A DNA stretch of 64,000 nucleotides. Origin: Nilaparvata lugens (taxonomy: Eukaryota; Arthropoda; Insecta; Hemiptera; Delphacidae). Made by a program: the position numbers and the translations under genes. Below are positions 20,942 through 31,890 of the stretch, in pieces. Numbering within the stretch: position 1 is the first letter of the stretch; each line of letters opens with the position of its first letter. Location: contig NC_052511.1 of assembly GCF_014356525.2 (NCBI RefSeq), positions 7,968,500-8,032,499 on the forward strand, in the 5' to 3' direction. The notes beneath the pieces are model-generated. The model saw nothing but the letters and a program-made list of their open reading frames with translations, was not told the origin of the DNA and did no database searches.

Positions 20942-21664
20942 TATATATAAAAGCGAAATGGCACTCACTGACTGACTGACTGACTGACTCACTCACTCAC
21001 TCGCAAAACTAAAAATCTACCGGACCAAAAACGTTCAAATTTGGTAGGTATGTTCAATAAATTGGCCCTTTAGAGGCGCACTAAGAACGGATTTGGAAAA
21101 ATTTCCAAAGATACGCCAAAATCTGCGTTTTTCCAGCTTTTTTTTTAGCGTTTTCTCAGCTTTATCGAGAATAAATGAACAGAAAATGTTCAAATTTAGT
21201 ACAGAAGCTCAGCTTGGGTGTAATAATGTTGTGTTAGAAGGAATTTGAGATAACGCCAAAGATACGCCCAAAATCAACGTTTTTCCAGCGTTTTTTTGAT
21301 TTTTCTGAGATTTGAACAGAAATTGTTCAAATTTACAACAGGAGCTTTTTTGCGTTTTCTCACCTTTTTCGGGTTTTTCTACAATTGATGGAAATACATT
21401 CAAAAATTCAGTACACAGTTTTAGCTGAGGTGGGGAAACTTTGAAGGTAGACTGGAGTACAATAATTCTCATAATATCCTAAGTTTTCCACCTGCACTAA
21501 ATAATTGAAATTAATCGGTGATTGAATCGAGCGAGGAAGTAATTTGACTTTCTGATGGAATGAAGCATGTTCAAATCCCATTTTTGGACGATCCAGTCGG
21601 GGGTCCAGGGGGCGGAGCCCCCTGGCTAGACGGATACGGCGAGCGAAGCGAGCCTGACGGCTAG
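20942..21664 (+). mobile_element. Helitron-like non-autonomous element, family B, copy 2
   Basis: It opens TATATATAAAAGCGAAATGG, has (GACT)n/(CACT)n, GGCCCTTTAGAGGCGCAC and the hairpin GGGGGCGGAGCCCCCT, and ends GAGCGAAGCGAGCC...CTAG at 21661-21664. It abuts the family D element with no spacer. The 87-codon minus frame (21209-21472) inside it has no recognisable domain. Confidence 0.7.
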
Positions 21665-21825
21665 TTATGTATATGTCTAGAGGAGGTTAATGACTTATCT
21701 TATTTCATATTCGAATGAAGTTTAGCTTTATCTATTTTCATCAATTCTGTTATACCTGTCTACTGTCTTTTTTCAGCTAGAATCTATTTAAATAAATCCT
21801 ATATCTGGTTTCACAGAAGTCTGTT
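21665..21825. other. AT-rich spacer
   Basis: Nothing recognised. Confidence 0.3.
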
Positions 21826-21963
21826 GACTTTTAATCCCGATTACATGCTCTGAGAACTAATGAGGGAAGCCTTCTTTCCCAAACTTTGAAGCTTCCTTTA
21901 TTTGATAGGTTCTCTTGGAAATTAATCATGGTTAAAATTTGAGAGGCTTTTGTGCAACTGGGC
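21826..21963. mobile_element. GTTGCACAAAAGC MITE, copy 2 (diverged)
   Basis: The right end GAGGCTTTTGTGCAACTGGG is clear. The left end is eroded (TTAATCCCGATTACATG). Confidence 0.5.
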
Positions 21964-22278
21964 CTTGATATTTATTTTTCATCAATTTCTATTTATGTAC
22001 TTATCAATTTTGTTAATTTATAATACCTGAAAAGTTGTGAAGCATGGAAAATGTTCTTTCTAAAAAAATGGGAGGGATAATGTTTTGAGTCAAGTTTGTT
22101 GTCCTATTCATTGTATTGGGATTTATTGAATTGGAAGAAAACTAAATGAAATATTATTAGGCTATCATGATTATGGATGTTTGAGAAAAATCAACACGAT
22201 ATAATTGAAACAATAATAACAAATTCAATTAAAATTTCTCTGCTGATTAACATTGGAAAATCGTAATAGTTTTAGTAT

Positions 22279-22396
22279 CGGTTGCCCAAAAGCCGGTTAA
22301 ATTTTAACCGTGAATAATTCGACGAGAACCAATCAGAGAAGCCATCTTTTCAAAAAAGCCTTCTCTGATTGTTTCTCATTATTGTACAACCGGGCC
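22279..22396. mobile_element. GTTGCACAAAAGC MITE, copy 3
   Basis: CGGTTGCCCAAAAGCCGGTT at the left, CCAATCAGAGAAGCC and GCCTTCTCTGATTG pairing inside, and TTGTACAACCGGGCC at the right. Confidence 0.65.
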
Positions 22397-22574
22397 ATAG
22401 ATTTGCAAAAACAAATGTAGGCCTACAAAACTTTAATTAAATATTACTGAATGGATAAACAAAATCATGTTATAATAAAAGCATCCCCAACGACATATCA
22501 AGAAAGAGATCTAGCAAGCGTATCCCCTTTGTCCTTTCTTTGAATGGGTTACTGTAATAAGAAGGGAAGAAGAA

Positions 22575-22771
22575 TTAGGGTGGGTGTACACCGGTTAGTC
22601 AAGACAAAGACTAGTCACGTTTAGTCTCAATACTTCACAAGTAGTTGCTCATGAAGACATGTCTAATTGCAATGACTAATCAGTGTGAGTTGCGTCAGAA
22701 GCAGCTATGTGAAGTATTGTGACTAAACGTGTCTTGTCTTGTCTTGACTAACTGGTGTGCGCCTACCCTAA
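22575..22771. mobile_element. TTAGGGTGGGTGTACACCGG MITE
   Basis: TTAGGGTGGGTGTACACCGG at the left pairs with ACTGGTGTGCGCCTACCCTAA at the right; the next 30 bp also pair (AAGACAAAGAC...ACGTTTAGTC). It is about 197 bp and is followed 3 bp later by the GGGCCATATG MITE, so two MITEs are stacked. Confidence 0.7.
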
Positions 22772-22774
22772 CAT

Positions 22775-23654
22775 TGGGCCATATGAATAAAGTTGAGCAT
22801 TTGCTCATACTTCTAAAATATGGAGCATTTGCTTCATTTTCTATGAATAAACGTGAGCAAAACCTTTTGCTCATGCTCATCAAAAAAATAGTTTGAGCAT
22901 TTGCTCAAAAGTAAAAGCTTTTGCTCAAAATTGTATGAATAAACTAGAGCATTTGCTCAACTTTTGAAGCAAATGCTTCAAAAAAGGTGAGTCTAGTCTA
23001 GAGCAGCTTATCACCTTTTGCTCATAGTAGAATGGCTCAACTAATTCGTATGAGGAAGAGGAAACTATACCAGATACTATCACAACCAATAGTGTAGAAC
23101 TATAAAACTCTTTTTAGATGATTCAACCATGATATATATCACCATTATTCCTACAAAAGAATAAATACAAAAGCTACCTGTTATAAAGATAGCCATCACA
23201 AAATAGGAAATAGGCATTTAAGAATATGAGAGTGTAGACGATTATAAGAAGGCTATTGATATTATAAGAATATGCTGAAGATTATTATAGAGATGACATT
23301 TTTTCACGCTATTATTTCAAAATTCTAAACTCAACTAACCTAAAACTGTATTCATAAATATAGAAAACAGAGCAGACGACGCAAACACAAGCGGTGCCCC
23401 CTGTTTGCATATTTAGCGCTTCCGTGAGCTATAAATACAAATTAAGGCTACAAAAGCGAATCAGCTGATGAAAAATTTTTAAAATACGTGAGCATTTGCT
23501 CCAGAGTTCAGGAGCATAAGGTAAGAGTATAAGGTAAAGCTTATTCATATCAAAATGAGCAAATGCTTTTTCCTCTACTTTTGCTCATGAGCAAAACCTT
23601 ATGCTTAATGCTTTTGCTCATGAGCATTTGCTCTGGTTTTATTCATATGGGCCA
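22775..23654. mobile_element. GGGCCATATGAATAAA MITE, copy 2
   Basis: Same ends and interior as 5774-6636, including the GAGCATTTGCTC-type palindromes and CGCTTCCGTGAGCTATAAA. The few differences are short indels (for example an extra GGTAAGAGTATAA near 23520). Confidence 0.75.
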
Positions 23655-24410
23655 ATATGTGTAAAATTGGATGTGGGATGTATTAAACACTTACTCGATA
23701 CTCTTGCCATTTATTAACTGTGGAATTACGAACAGAAGCCAATAATAATGAAGGCGATCAGTCTAGAGCTAGTCTCGTTAGGTTATACATGTGTATGATG
23801 ACATGTGAGGTGATTGTATTAAACACATACCTATCGTTAGTCAGAAGCCAATAATAACAAAGGTGAATTAGTTTTCGTCAGTTTAGAGCTATCCGTGGTG
23901 TACCTAGGCCGCCGGTGTGCAAGCTTGTTGAAGAGATTTTCCAGTTAGGAATGTCGTTCTGCGGCGAACTTGAAGACGAATCGAGAGATCGTGTACTGAA
24001 AGCATGCTCTCAATGAAGTCACACAAAGTTTACAGTTAGCCCAGCTTATTTCTCCATCTTCTCTCCTGCTCTATCTCATCCCTGTAGCTGTAACTCCATC
24101 TTCTTCTGGTCACCACGTTCCCAGTTCTCTTTTCATTATCAACCATTGCATGCCTCTACCTTAACCTTTCATTTAGTAGCTAGCTAGTTTCGTTTATGTA
24201 GTCGAATACTCGTATGTACTCGTTCATGTACCGAGCTTGAACACTTTATAACAGTTGTTGAGAAGATTGTTATGTATTTGTATAACTAGGAGGATACAAG
24301 TGGCAATTTAGACATTTGATGGTTCTATAATAAAGATAGCTCCGGGATGTAGACATGCTAATTGTATTCTTTGAGCAGTGTATTTTAAGTGAGTTGTCCT
24401 CTCACATTTA
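23655..24410. other. Mixed DNA, no gene recognised
   Basis: Contains a loose direct repeat (ATTAAACAC... then AGAAGCCAATAATAA at 23677 and 23817). The 23900-24180 part has more C and T than its flanks but no convincing exon. Confidence 0.3.
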
Positions 24411-24974
24411 GGCTGTTCGGTACACTCTTTTATTATTTAGATTGGATAATCTTTTTCAATATAATTGTTAAGATCATTATAAGAGTGACAAAAAGTGACA
24501 ACTGAAATTTTTAAGTGTTCTAATAAGCGAGTTATGGGTTGTTGAAGTGCTAACTTTCCAGATTCCGTTTTCTTTCCAGATCATAAACGGTTTCGTCTAT
24601 ATTATTAGAACTTCTCTTAAAAAATCAAAAAAATGTATCTTTCCAAACTAAAACATTTCATTCCACATATCGTTCATAAATGGAAAAGTAACATTTCTCA
24701 TAAATTCGATAACTGGTTTATTTTGGCATTAATCGCGAAGAAACGAATATTAGAACAAAGCCAATAATCTACTGAATGTATTGAAAAAAACTCCAATTGA
24801 AAATTCGAAACCGTTTATGATCTGGAAAGAAAACGGAGTTTAGCACTTCAACAACCCATAACTCGCTTATTAGACCACTTAAAAATTTTAGTTGCCACTC
24901 TTTCTCACTCTTATAATGAATGATCTTAACAATTATATTGAAAAAGATTATCCAATTTAAATAAAAATAAAAGT
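24411..24974. mobile_element. GGCTGTTCGGTACAC fold-back MITE, copy 1
   Basis: The left end is GGCTGTTCGGTACACTCTTT. The right side is its complement, but it stops at AAAAGTG, where a GTTGCACAAAAGC MITE fragment begins. The arms pair across hundreds of bases (GCGAGTTATGGGTTGTTGAA with TTCAACAACCCATAACTCGC). A second copy, split by other insertions, spans 29949-31941. Confidence 0.7.
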
Positions 24975-25026
24975 GCCGGTTGCACAGAAGCCGGTTAAAT
25001 TTTAACCGTGATTTCACGAGAACCAA
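24975..25026. mobile_element. GTTGCACAAAAGC MITE fragment, copy 4
   Basis: GCCGGTTGCACAGAAGCCGG...ACGAGAACCAATCAT is the left half only. The other half is replaced by the short repeat starting at 25027. Confidence 0.6.
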
Positions 25027-25135
25027 TCATATTCATTCTTTATTTATTCATACATGAGTGCATCATCAAAATGATAGGGGGAAAAACTAAGGTAACCTTG
25101 TGCTATTCCTCTCCCAAATTTAGATTAGGTTATAC
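25027..25135. repeat. Short dispersed repeat (CATCATCAAAATGAT family)
   Basis: TTTATTTATTCATACATGAG, then CATCATCAAAATGATAGGG, then TAAGGTAACCTTGTGC. A close relative is at 62112-62198 and weaker ones are at 18963-19068 and 9738-9830. It looks like a retroelement 3' end read backwards, but this is unproven. Confidence 0.45.
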
Positions 25136-25428
25136 ACCATAGAGAAACAATAGCATAAGTAGATATCCCATGGTATAGGGCGTTTATGTCGCAACTTTTA
25201 CTGTTATCTCAAGCTGATAGTCCACGTAGTTCTTTCCTGTGAAACTTTATGACACTGGTAGTCTCTCATATTGTGCCGTTCATACACTCTCACCCCAACA
25301 AAACAGTAATAATCGACAGTAATCGGAAGAAATTATAATAACATTCATAGTTCATACAGAAATGTTCTATCTAATCACAAGTAAATTGAGATTAATTCCC
25401 AGAGGAATGCAAAAATTTCCCTCACAAA
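25136..25428. other. AT-rich spacer
   Basis: No gene or clear repeat recognised. Confidence 0.3.
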
Positions 25429-25550
25429 GGCCCGGTCGCACAAAAGCCGGTTAAATTTTAATCCTGATTAACCAAATCAGAGAAGACCATTTCAAAAAGA
25501 TGGATCTACTGGAATCAGGATTGAAAATAACCCGGCTTTTTTACAATCGG
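25429..25550. mobile_element. GTTGCACAAAAGC MITE, copy 5
   Basis: CCGGTCGCACAAAAGCCGGT at the left and CCCGGCTTTTTTACAATCGG at the right. Confidence 0.6.
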
Positions 25551-25695
25551 CACTAAGTACCTGATTGAATGATTACAAAAGTTCAACAGCTGAGTCATAA
25601 TTTTGACACAGTCCCACACACATGAACTCGCTCACTCACTTCCATCATCAACAGACGACGAAATAATCATTATCAGCTGTTTTTTTTTTTTTTTT

Positions 25696-25793
25696 AATTT
25701 CGTGAGAATCGTTAGAGACGTTTTCGAGATCCGGTGAAATTCAAACATATAAACATAAAAACAAAAATTGCTCGTTTAATAGTATAGGATTAA
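25696..25793 (+). mobile_element. Helitron-like family C, 3' fragment
   Basis: GAGAATCGTTAGAGACG, then TTTTCGAGATCCGG, then AATTGCTCGTTTAATAGTAT and AGGATT. This is the last 100 bp of the element seen complete at 31396-31890 and 37432-37809. Confidence 0.55.
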
Positions 25794-25813
25794 CAGAATA
25801 TTCAATCTCAATT

Positions 25814-25826
25814 ATGATAATTTATT
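25814..25826. repeat. Target-site duplication of the RTE-like LINE, 3' side
   Basis: ATGATAATTTATT, identical to 28909-28921 on the other side of the element. Confidence 0.85.
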
Positions 25827-28800
25827 CTTCTTCTTCTTTTTCTTGACCCCCTCTGCCGTTACAGCGTAGGGGTACCAGCCTCGGTCCATCTCCTCCATGC
25901 AGTCCTATCCTCAGCCATTCTTCTCATATCTCTCATTGTCTTGCCATTTGAGTTGCCTTTCTTTTATGTCTTCCATCAGTGCTCTTCTTCCCACTTCTCC
26001 TCTCACTCTCTCATTTCGCCATCTATCATGTCTTGTCTTTCCTATTGCTCTTCTGTGGTACCTCATTTCTGCTGCAGTAACCTTGCTCCAGTGTTTCTTG
26101 AGGGTTACCCAGCTTTCACTGCCATAAATGAGAGTTGGAGCAAACACACAATTAAATATTCTTTTCTTTGTCGTCATATTTAACTCTCTTTTGCCAACCA
26201 CGGTGCTGTTCAGCTGGAAATAAACATTCATTGCTTTTTCACTCTGTTTGCAATTTCTCTATCTAGTTTTCCATCTGCACATATAATTGCTCCCAGATAC
26301 TCGTACTGGTCTACCTCATCCAGGGCCTTTCCTTTGCATGTTATTCTACAGCTCTCTCTCTCTCCCACCGCTACCCTCATAATCTTGCTTTTGCTCGTAT
26401 TCACCTCCATTGATCTTCTTGACAAAACCTTTTCCCATACGTCAACTGCCTTCTGGAGTTTCCTTGTACTGTCTTCCATCAGGACAATATCATCTGCGAA
26501 TACCAAGGCCTGTAAGTATACTGGTCTAAGATTTTTATGACCCACTTTCATTTTTGGGGTGTTTCTTTTGCAATACTTTAGTATGCTGTTCATAAAGATT
26601 ATAAAGAGCAGGGGGCTGAGGCTATCTCCTTGTTTCATACCCTTTCTCATATCAAATTCCTGAGATACCTCCCCATCTATCCTTACCACTCCAACCGTTT
26701 TCCTATACAACGTTTGTACTGCTCCTATCAATCTGTCGCTGACTTCCAACTCTCTCATGGCACTCCATATTTCTCTTCTTGGGACCGAATCAAATGCAGC
26801 TTTCAGGTCTAAGAATGCCATAAATAGGTCTTTTCCTTCCTCCATATATATCTCCATCACCCTTCTAATTGTACATATGTGGTCCTGGGTTTGTCTGTCC
26901 TTTCTAAATGCACTCTGCTCCTCTTCCAGTCTTTCCTCCACTTCTCTCCTTAGTCTTTTTTCAATTATCCTGGAATATATCTTTAGTACCACTGAAGATA
27001 GACAGATTGCACGGTAGTTGTCACATTCTACAGTTCTTCCTTTTTTATAAATTGGGATTATTATGTTCTTCTCCCAATCTTTGGGGACCTCATTGCTGTT
27101 CCAAACTTTTCTGAATAGTTGCCATAGATACCGCTTGACTCCAGATCCTCCATATTTTATATATTCTGGGGCCACTTCATCCATCCCTGGTGCCTTTCCA
27201 ATCTTCATATCCTTTATTGCCTCTTCCACTTCCCGCATGCTTATCTCATCATTCTCCTCTTGTGCCTCTGCTCTTCCTCCATCCCGCACTTCCTCACCTT
27301 CATCCCCCTCCCATCCAAACTTCTTTTCATAATGCAGTCTCCACGTGGCTAATATTTCCTTGGGCTCTGATATCACCTTCCCTTCTTCATTGGCAATATT
27401 CCTTATCTTTTTACCCATTTTTCGTCTCAGGCCTCTAATTGTATTCCAGAAAATTCTATTATTGAAACGAAAATTTTCCTCTAATTCCTTGCCAAATTCC
27501 TCCCAAGTTTCAGCTTTAGCCCGTCTCACAGTCTCTTTCACTTGGTTCCGTTTTTCCACATATGCTCTTCTGTCTTCCTCTGTTCTTGTTTGGAGATATC
27601 TTTTCCATGCTTCCTTTTTGTATCTAACCATGATCTTCACCTCATCATTCCACCATTTTGTACGTTTCTTACCCTGCCCTTTAATTTGTCTACTGCCACA
27701 TGCCTGCTCTGCAACTCTTTTTATTGTAGTTTTAAGTGCATTCCATATATCTTCTATCCCTTTTCTTTCCAATTCCTCATTTTGCCATGTCAATTCCTCT
27801 TCCATTTTTCTGGAAAACTCATCCCTAACTCCAGGCTTCCTCAGTTCCTCAACTTTGACCTTTACATATGCCTTGGTTTTCCTTGCCTTAGGGATACTGA
27901 AGTTTGTGTCCAGCACAAGCAATTTATGGTCAGTTGCCAGCTCTGCCCCCCTTATGACCTTCACATCGCATACAGCATAGTTTGTGTTTCTTGTGTACAC
28001 CATGTAGTCAATTACACTCTCTGCCTGTCTACCCAAAGCTGAATATGTAATTTGGTGTATCTTTTTGTGGTTGTAAAAAGTGTTTCCAATCATAAGGTTG
28101 TTTTCCAGGCAAAAGTCTATGATCCTTTCTCCATTATCATTCAAGATTCTATCCCCAGCAAACCTTCCCATACAGCCTTGTCCTCTGTTCACTTCACTCC
28201 CTATTCTTCCATTCCAGTCTCCCATTATGATAACATGCCTACTTCTGTCTCGTGCCTTATCCATTTCCTTCTGTAATTCTTCATAGAATGCTTCTTTATC
28301 TGCAATGTCGTAATCTTCTGTTGGGGCATAGACTTGAATTACTGTAACAGTCTCTTCCATCTCCAAGTCCACATACATAATCCTTGAGCTTACCGCCTTC
28401 CATCCAGTCACTTTTCCTTCCAGCTCACCTGACACCACCACTCCAACTCCCTCTCCTGCTCGTCTTGTCTTATCCACTCCTGAATATCTCAAACAATAAC
28501 CTCCGTCCAATTGCACTTGCCCTTGGCCCTTCCTTTTCGTCTCACTCAGTCCCATCAGTTGCACCCTGTATTTTCTCATCTCCTCCACCAATTCCACCTC
28601 CTTTCCATTCAAAGTAGTCACGTTCCATGTTCCGAATCTGATTTTAGTCTTGTTCCTTTTATTTGTCCTTGAGTCCGGTCCTGTTCCGAGGCTGATTTGA
28701 TTTCTCTGAATCCGAGTTTATCCAGCGTGTGGGGGATTAGCCCAACGACGCCTTCTTTGGAGTACTTCTTTGTCTGCCTCCAACCCTTCGACCTGTCCGG

Positions 28801-28908
28801 CTTGGGTGGCCCTGCTGGTAGTTACACTACCGCCGGCATAGCTCTCTGGGTCGCAGGAGTACGCAAGCCCCTCCACCAACGACAAGGTGTTGTACTCCCT
28901 AGGAGGGG
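25827..28908 (-). mobile_element. Full-length RTE-like non-LTR retrotransposon
   Basis: A 3.08-kb element on the minus strand bounded by a perfect 13-bp target-site duplication. The 5' end is GC-rich (CCCCTCCTAGGGAGTACAAC), followed by about 190 bp of leader. One long EN-RT frame follows, then a very short 3' UTR ending in an (AAG)n tail that abuts the duplication. Because both ends are present it is not 5'-truncated. A single ORF without an RNase H domain and a short simple-repeat tail fit the RTE group, but the clade is not settled. Confidence 0.85.
25859..28717 (-). pseudogene. LINE ORF2-type endonuclease/reverse transcriptase, two frameshifts
   Basis: The main frame (28621-26228, 797 codons from a GTG) stays open upstream to 28717, so the true start is earlier; the stretch just before the GTG reads RFGTWN, the usual start of an APE endonuclease. 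Endonuclease motifs: LSETK near residue 25, GDWNGRIG at 134-141, and TDHKLL near 230. Reverse transcriptase follows: GKAPGMDEV near 480, FLDLKAAFDSVPR near 605, KGMKQGDSLSPLLF near 660, and FADDIVLM, the catalytic box, near 700. The frame ends early at 26228. It resumes one base off as a 106-codon stretch (26231-25911, with YGSESWVTLKK) and shifts again to end at the TAA at 25859. Two single-base indels therefore break the last 120 residues; sequencing error is possible. The catalytic boxes look intact. Confidence 0.85.
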
Positions 28909-28921
28909 ATGATAATTTATT
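28909..28921. repeat. Target-site duplication of the RTE-like LINE, 5' side
   Basis: ATGATAATTTATT, identical to 25814-25826. Confidence 0.85.
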
Positions 28922-29312
28922 ACTGTATTTTAATCATTGAAAAATATATTTCCTTGACGAATAAAAAATATTATTGATAATTTTCAACAAATATACAGTA
29001 ATCTTACTTCAGATATACCGGTATATCAGATATCCTCAATAGAAGGCAGTGGCAAAACAGAGAAATGTGGCAACGCTTGCGAGTAGCAGCCTCTCAATTC
29101 CTTTTCTTGGTTCAGAAACCTTTGTATTCTGTCAATTCCCCCCAAATAAACACCCGAAAAAAATGATTGAAAACAACGATAATTAGAACGGTTTGGTTTG
29201 GGTGTTATTAGACTCGGAAGAATGGTAATATAACCAGCTGAATTTGGCAGAAGAGTGTTTCTTTGTTCGGATGTCGAGCTAGTTCTTGTGTTTGTGTTGA
29301 CCTTGAATAGTT
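28922..29312. other. AT-rich DNA, no gene recognised
   Basis: No repeat or exon recognised. Confidence 0.3.
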
Positions 29313-29560
29313 CACCACCAATGTGATGATGCTATAGTGGGTTTCACTTTGAAATGTCAGAGTATCTTATGGGTAACATTGATGTTTTTCATTTAACTAA
29401 TACTGACCACTAATGTGATGAAGCTACAGTGTGGTTCTCTTTAATCTGTCAGAGATTCTTATAGGTGATTTCAATATGTTTTACATTCAACTAATACTGA
29501 CCACCAATGTAATGATGCTATAGTGAGGTTTTCTGGCAGTAATCCTTCAAGATATCATCA
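29313..29560. repeat. Degenerate minisatellite, about 94-bp unit
   Basis: CACCAATGTGATGATGCTAT and its variants recur at 29315, 29407 and 29502, each followed by GGTTTTCTxT-like and ACATTxAACTAATACTGACC-like blocks. The overlapping minus frame at 29558-29905 is unsupported. Confidence 0.6.
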
Positions 29561-29948
29561 ATGTTTTCCCGTAGAACCAATTCTGAAAGTTTGAAAAGAA
29601 TCGTAGTATATATCCAATCTGGCAGCATTCTTTACAGATAACCTCAATGTTCTCCCATTGAACTTTGGCTGACTGTTTGAAGTGGTGTGTTCCCGAGGCA
29701 AGAAATCAGTGTACATCTTTTTCTCGGTTTGTTGAGGCATTGAACCAGGAAAAGCTGACTTTGTGTGAAGATGTTGGAAAGTCATTAGATTCATGACACT
29801 GTACTGCTCTTCTTCACGAACATTATAGAGAGGTTCACAGTGGAGAAAGATAGGAGTCTGCTCTAATGAATGAAGAAAAGTGCATATTAGTTTCCGTTCT
29901 TTCAATTGGAATTTTGTGTCCCATTATAGCTTTGTCTTATTTCATTAA
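29561..29948. other. No gene recognised
   Basis: A 115-codon minus frame (29558-29905) crosses this stretch. It has no motif, no family resemblance and no splice context, so it is not called. Confidence 0.3.
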
Positions 29949-30005
29949 GGCTGTTCGGTGGACTTTTTTAATTTAAATTTAATCTTTGTGTAATCTTTTC
30001 TAATA

Positions 30006-30652
30006 CTAGTAGTTCTGTGAACAGTAGACCTCGCGCAGTTATAAGAACGTACCAAACCATAAGCACATCCACACTGATGAACTAACTATTTATTTGATCA
30101 GATCATGCTTACACAATATTTAATTATTATCATATAACGCTTTCCGGAATTTAGCGCGAGAAAACCAGAAAACATCTAGGCGCCCAGACGAGCTGTTATA
30201 AGTTTTTCGCATCTTATTTAATAGTGCATTCAATGAGGCATGCAATTTATAGTCTACACAGCTGCTAATTTTTTACCAAGTTACATTGAGATATTGAATT
30301 GCATGCATCATAGCATGAAATTTATAGTCAACTCGACAGCTGATTTATGATGAATAATTCTATAGTCTGATTTTCACTCTAATATTGACGTATGAAGGAG
30401 GCTCCTTTTTCCTTTTATATTATCCTTGAAATGCAAAATTTCCTAAAACCTTGTATATACGTCGACGGGCAATTTAAAAAGGAACATACCTGTCAAATTT
30501 CATGAAAATCTATTACCGCGTTTCGCCGTAAATGCGCAACATACAAACATTTAAACATATAAACATAGGGTCTATAAACATAAACATTTAAACATTAAGA
30601 GAAATGCCAAACCGTCGACTTGAATCTTAGACCTCACTTCGCTCGGTCAATA
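30006..30652 (-). mobile_element. Helitron-like non-autonomous element, family A, copy 2
   Basis: Reverse complement of 1496-2113. The CTAG end is at the left (ACTAGTAGTTCTGTGAACAG) and the GACC...GGTC hairpin end at the right (GACCTCACTTCGCTCGGTC). It is inserted in the arm of the 29949 MITE without obvious duplication, as expected for A/T-junction insertion. Confidence 0.65.
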
Positions 30653-30831
30653 ATATTGTTAAGATCGGGGACTATAGGATCGATAAGAGAGAGGAAAAGT
30701 GACAACTGAAATTCTTAAGTGGTCTGATAAGCGAGTTATGAGTTGTTGAAAGTGCTAACTCCGTTTTCTTTCCAGATCATAAACGGTCTCGAATTTTCCA
30801 TTGGAGTTTTTTTTTTTAATTCATACTGTAG

Positions 30832-30989
30832 TCTGAAGAGACTGCTAAGCATATCACACTGGATTGCGAAAGTCTTGAAGCTAGAAGAAGGGCTCTGGCT
30901 GTAAGCAACCAGGTGAGGAATGGGATGTTGGTATAGGGAAGAAACTCCTGGACTTTGTAAAGAACACGGGAGTTGGTTTGCCTAACTAA
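30832..30989 (+). pseudogene. LINE ORF2 C-terminal fragment
   Basis: In frame from 30832: EETAKHITLDCESLEARRRA, a cysteine-containing motif of the kind found after the RNase H region in R1/Jockey-like LINE proteins. The frame stops at GTA-TAG near 30938. One frame over, it continues IGKKLLDFVKNTGVGLPN and ends at TAA 30987-30989. It is therefore the last 50 residues or so of a LINE protein, 5'-truncated and frameshifted, inside the MITE at 29949-31941. Confidence 0.55.
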
Positions 30990-31395
30990 CATACTTTTGG
31001 GACACACAATAAGCTTCGGTTGACGTGGGAGGTTCTTTGAACCTTTGGATATTTTAATACGTCTTTTCAAAACATAAACATAATACATTCTGTATATCAT
31101 TGGCTTTGTTCTAATATGCGTTTTTTCGCGATTTATGCCAAAATAAACAAGTTATCGAATTTACAAAAAATGTTACTTTTTTATTTATGGACAATATGGG
31201 GAATAAAATGTTTTAGTCTGGAAAGATACATTTTTTTAATTTTTAAGAAAAGTTCTGTTAATATAGTTGAAACCGTTTATGATCTGAAAAGAAAACGGAG
31301 TTAGCACTTTCAACAACCCATAACTCGCTTATTAGACCACTTGAAAATTTCAGTTGCCACTTTTTCTCACTCTTATAATGATCTTAACAATTGAT

Positions 31396-31890
31396 ATCGG
31401 GGCACAGAGCTTCGCTCGTTATTTTTATTTATTGATGAATAGAACACAATTTCTAAAATGATCGTGTTTATATTTTACAGCTTGGCTATATGTCATCTTA
31501 TGAATTTCGGGGATGCGATATATTGATTTTCACATACTCACTTTTTTACCATCCACAGCTGTTTCAGCCAAGTATGAATTATCCTTTTAATGTCGTTCAG
31601 CGAGTTTTCCCAAGGATGAGACCTAGAGCAATCGAATCTTTATATCATAAACCTACTATGTTCCAAATTTCGTGAAAATCGTTAGAGCCATTTTCGAGAT
31701 CCGTTAAACATAAATAACCAGATATAAAAATAGCCAGATATAAAAATAACCAGATATATAAATAACCAGATATAGAAATAGCCAGATATAAAAATAACCA
31801 GATGTAAAAATAACCAGATATAGAAATAGCCAGATATAAAAATAACCAGATATATAAATACAGAAATTGCTCGCTTAATATAATAGGATT
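31396..31890 (+). mobile_element. Helitron-like element, family C, copy 1
   Basis: It begins ATCGGGGCACAGAGCTTCGC with a GAGCTTCGCTC hairpin and ends AATTGCTCGCTTAATATAAT followed by AGGATT. Inverted copy at 37432-37809, 3' fragment at 25696-25793. No TIRs. It holds a tandem array (31706-31862). The Helitron-like label is by analogy with the other GCGAAGC-hairpin elements here. Confidence 0.5.
31706..31862. repeat. 16-bp tandem repeat inside family C
   Basis: About nine units of ATAACCAGATATAAAA with variants (ATAGCCAGATATAAAA). The other copy at 37432 has only one or two units, so the array expanded in this copy. Confidence 0.85.

Noticed and set aside
26334..28617. Plus-strand frames up to 211 codons
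   Set aside because: Antisense shadows of the RTE-like LINE, whose minus frame carries complete EN and RT motifs.
31706..31862. CRISPR-like array
   Set aside because: Units are 16 bp with no spacers and lie inside a repeat element of an insect-like genome; it is a simple tandem array.
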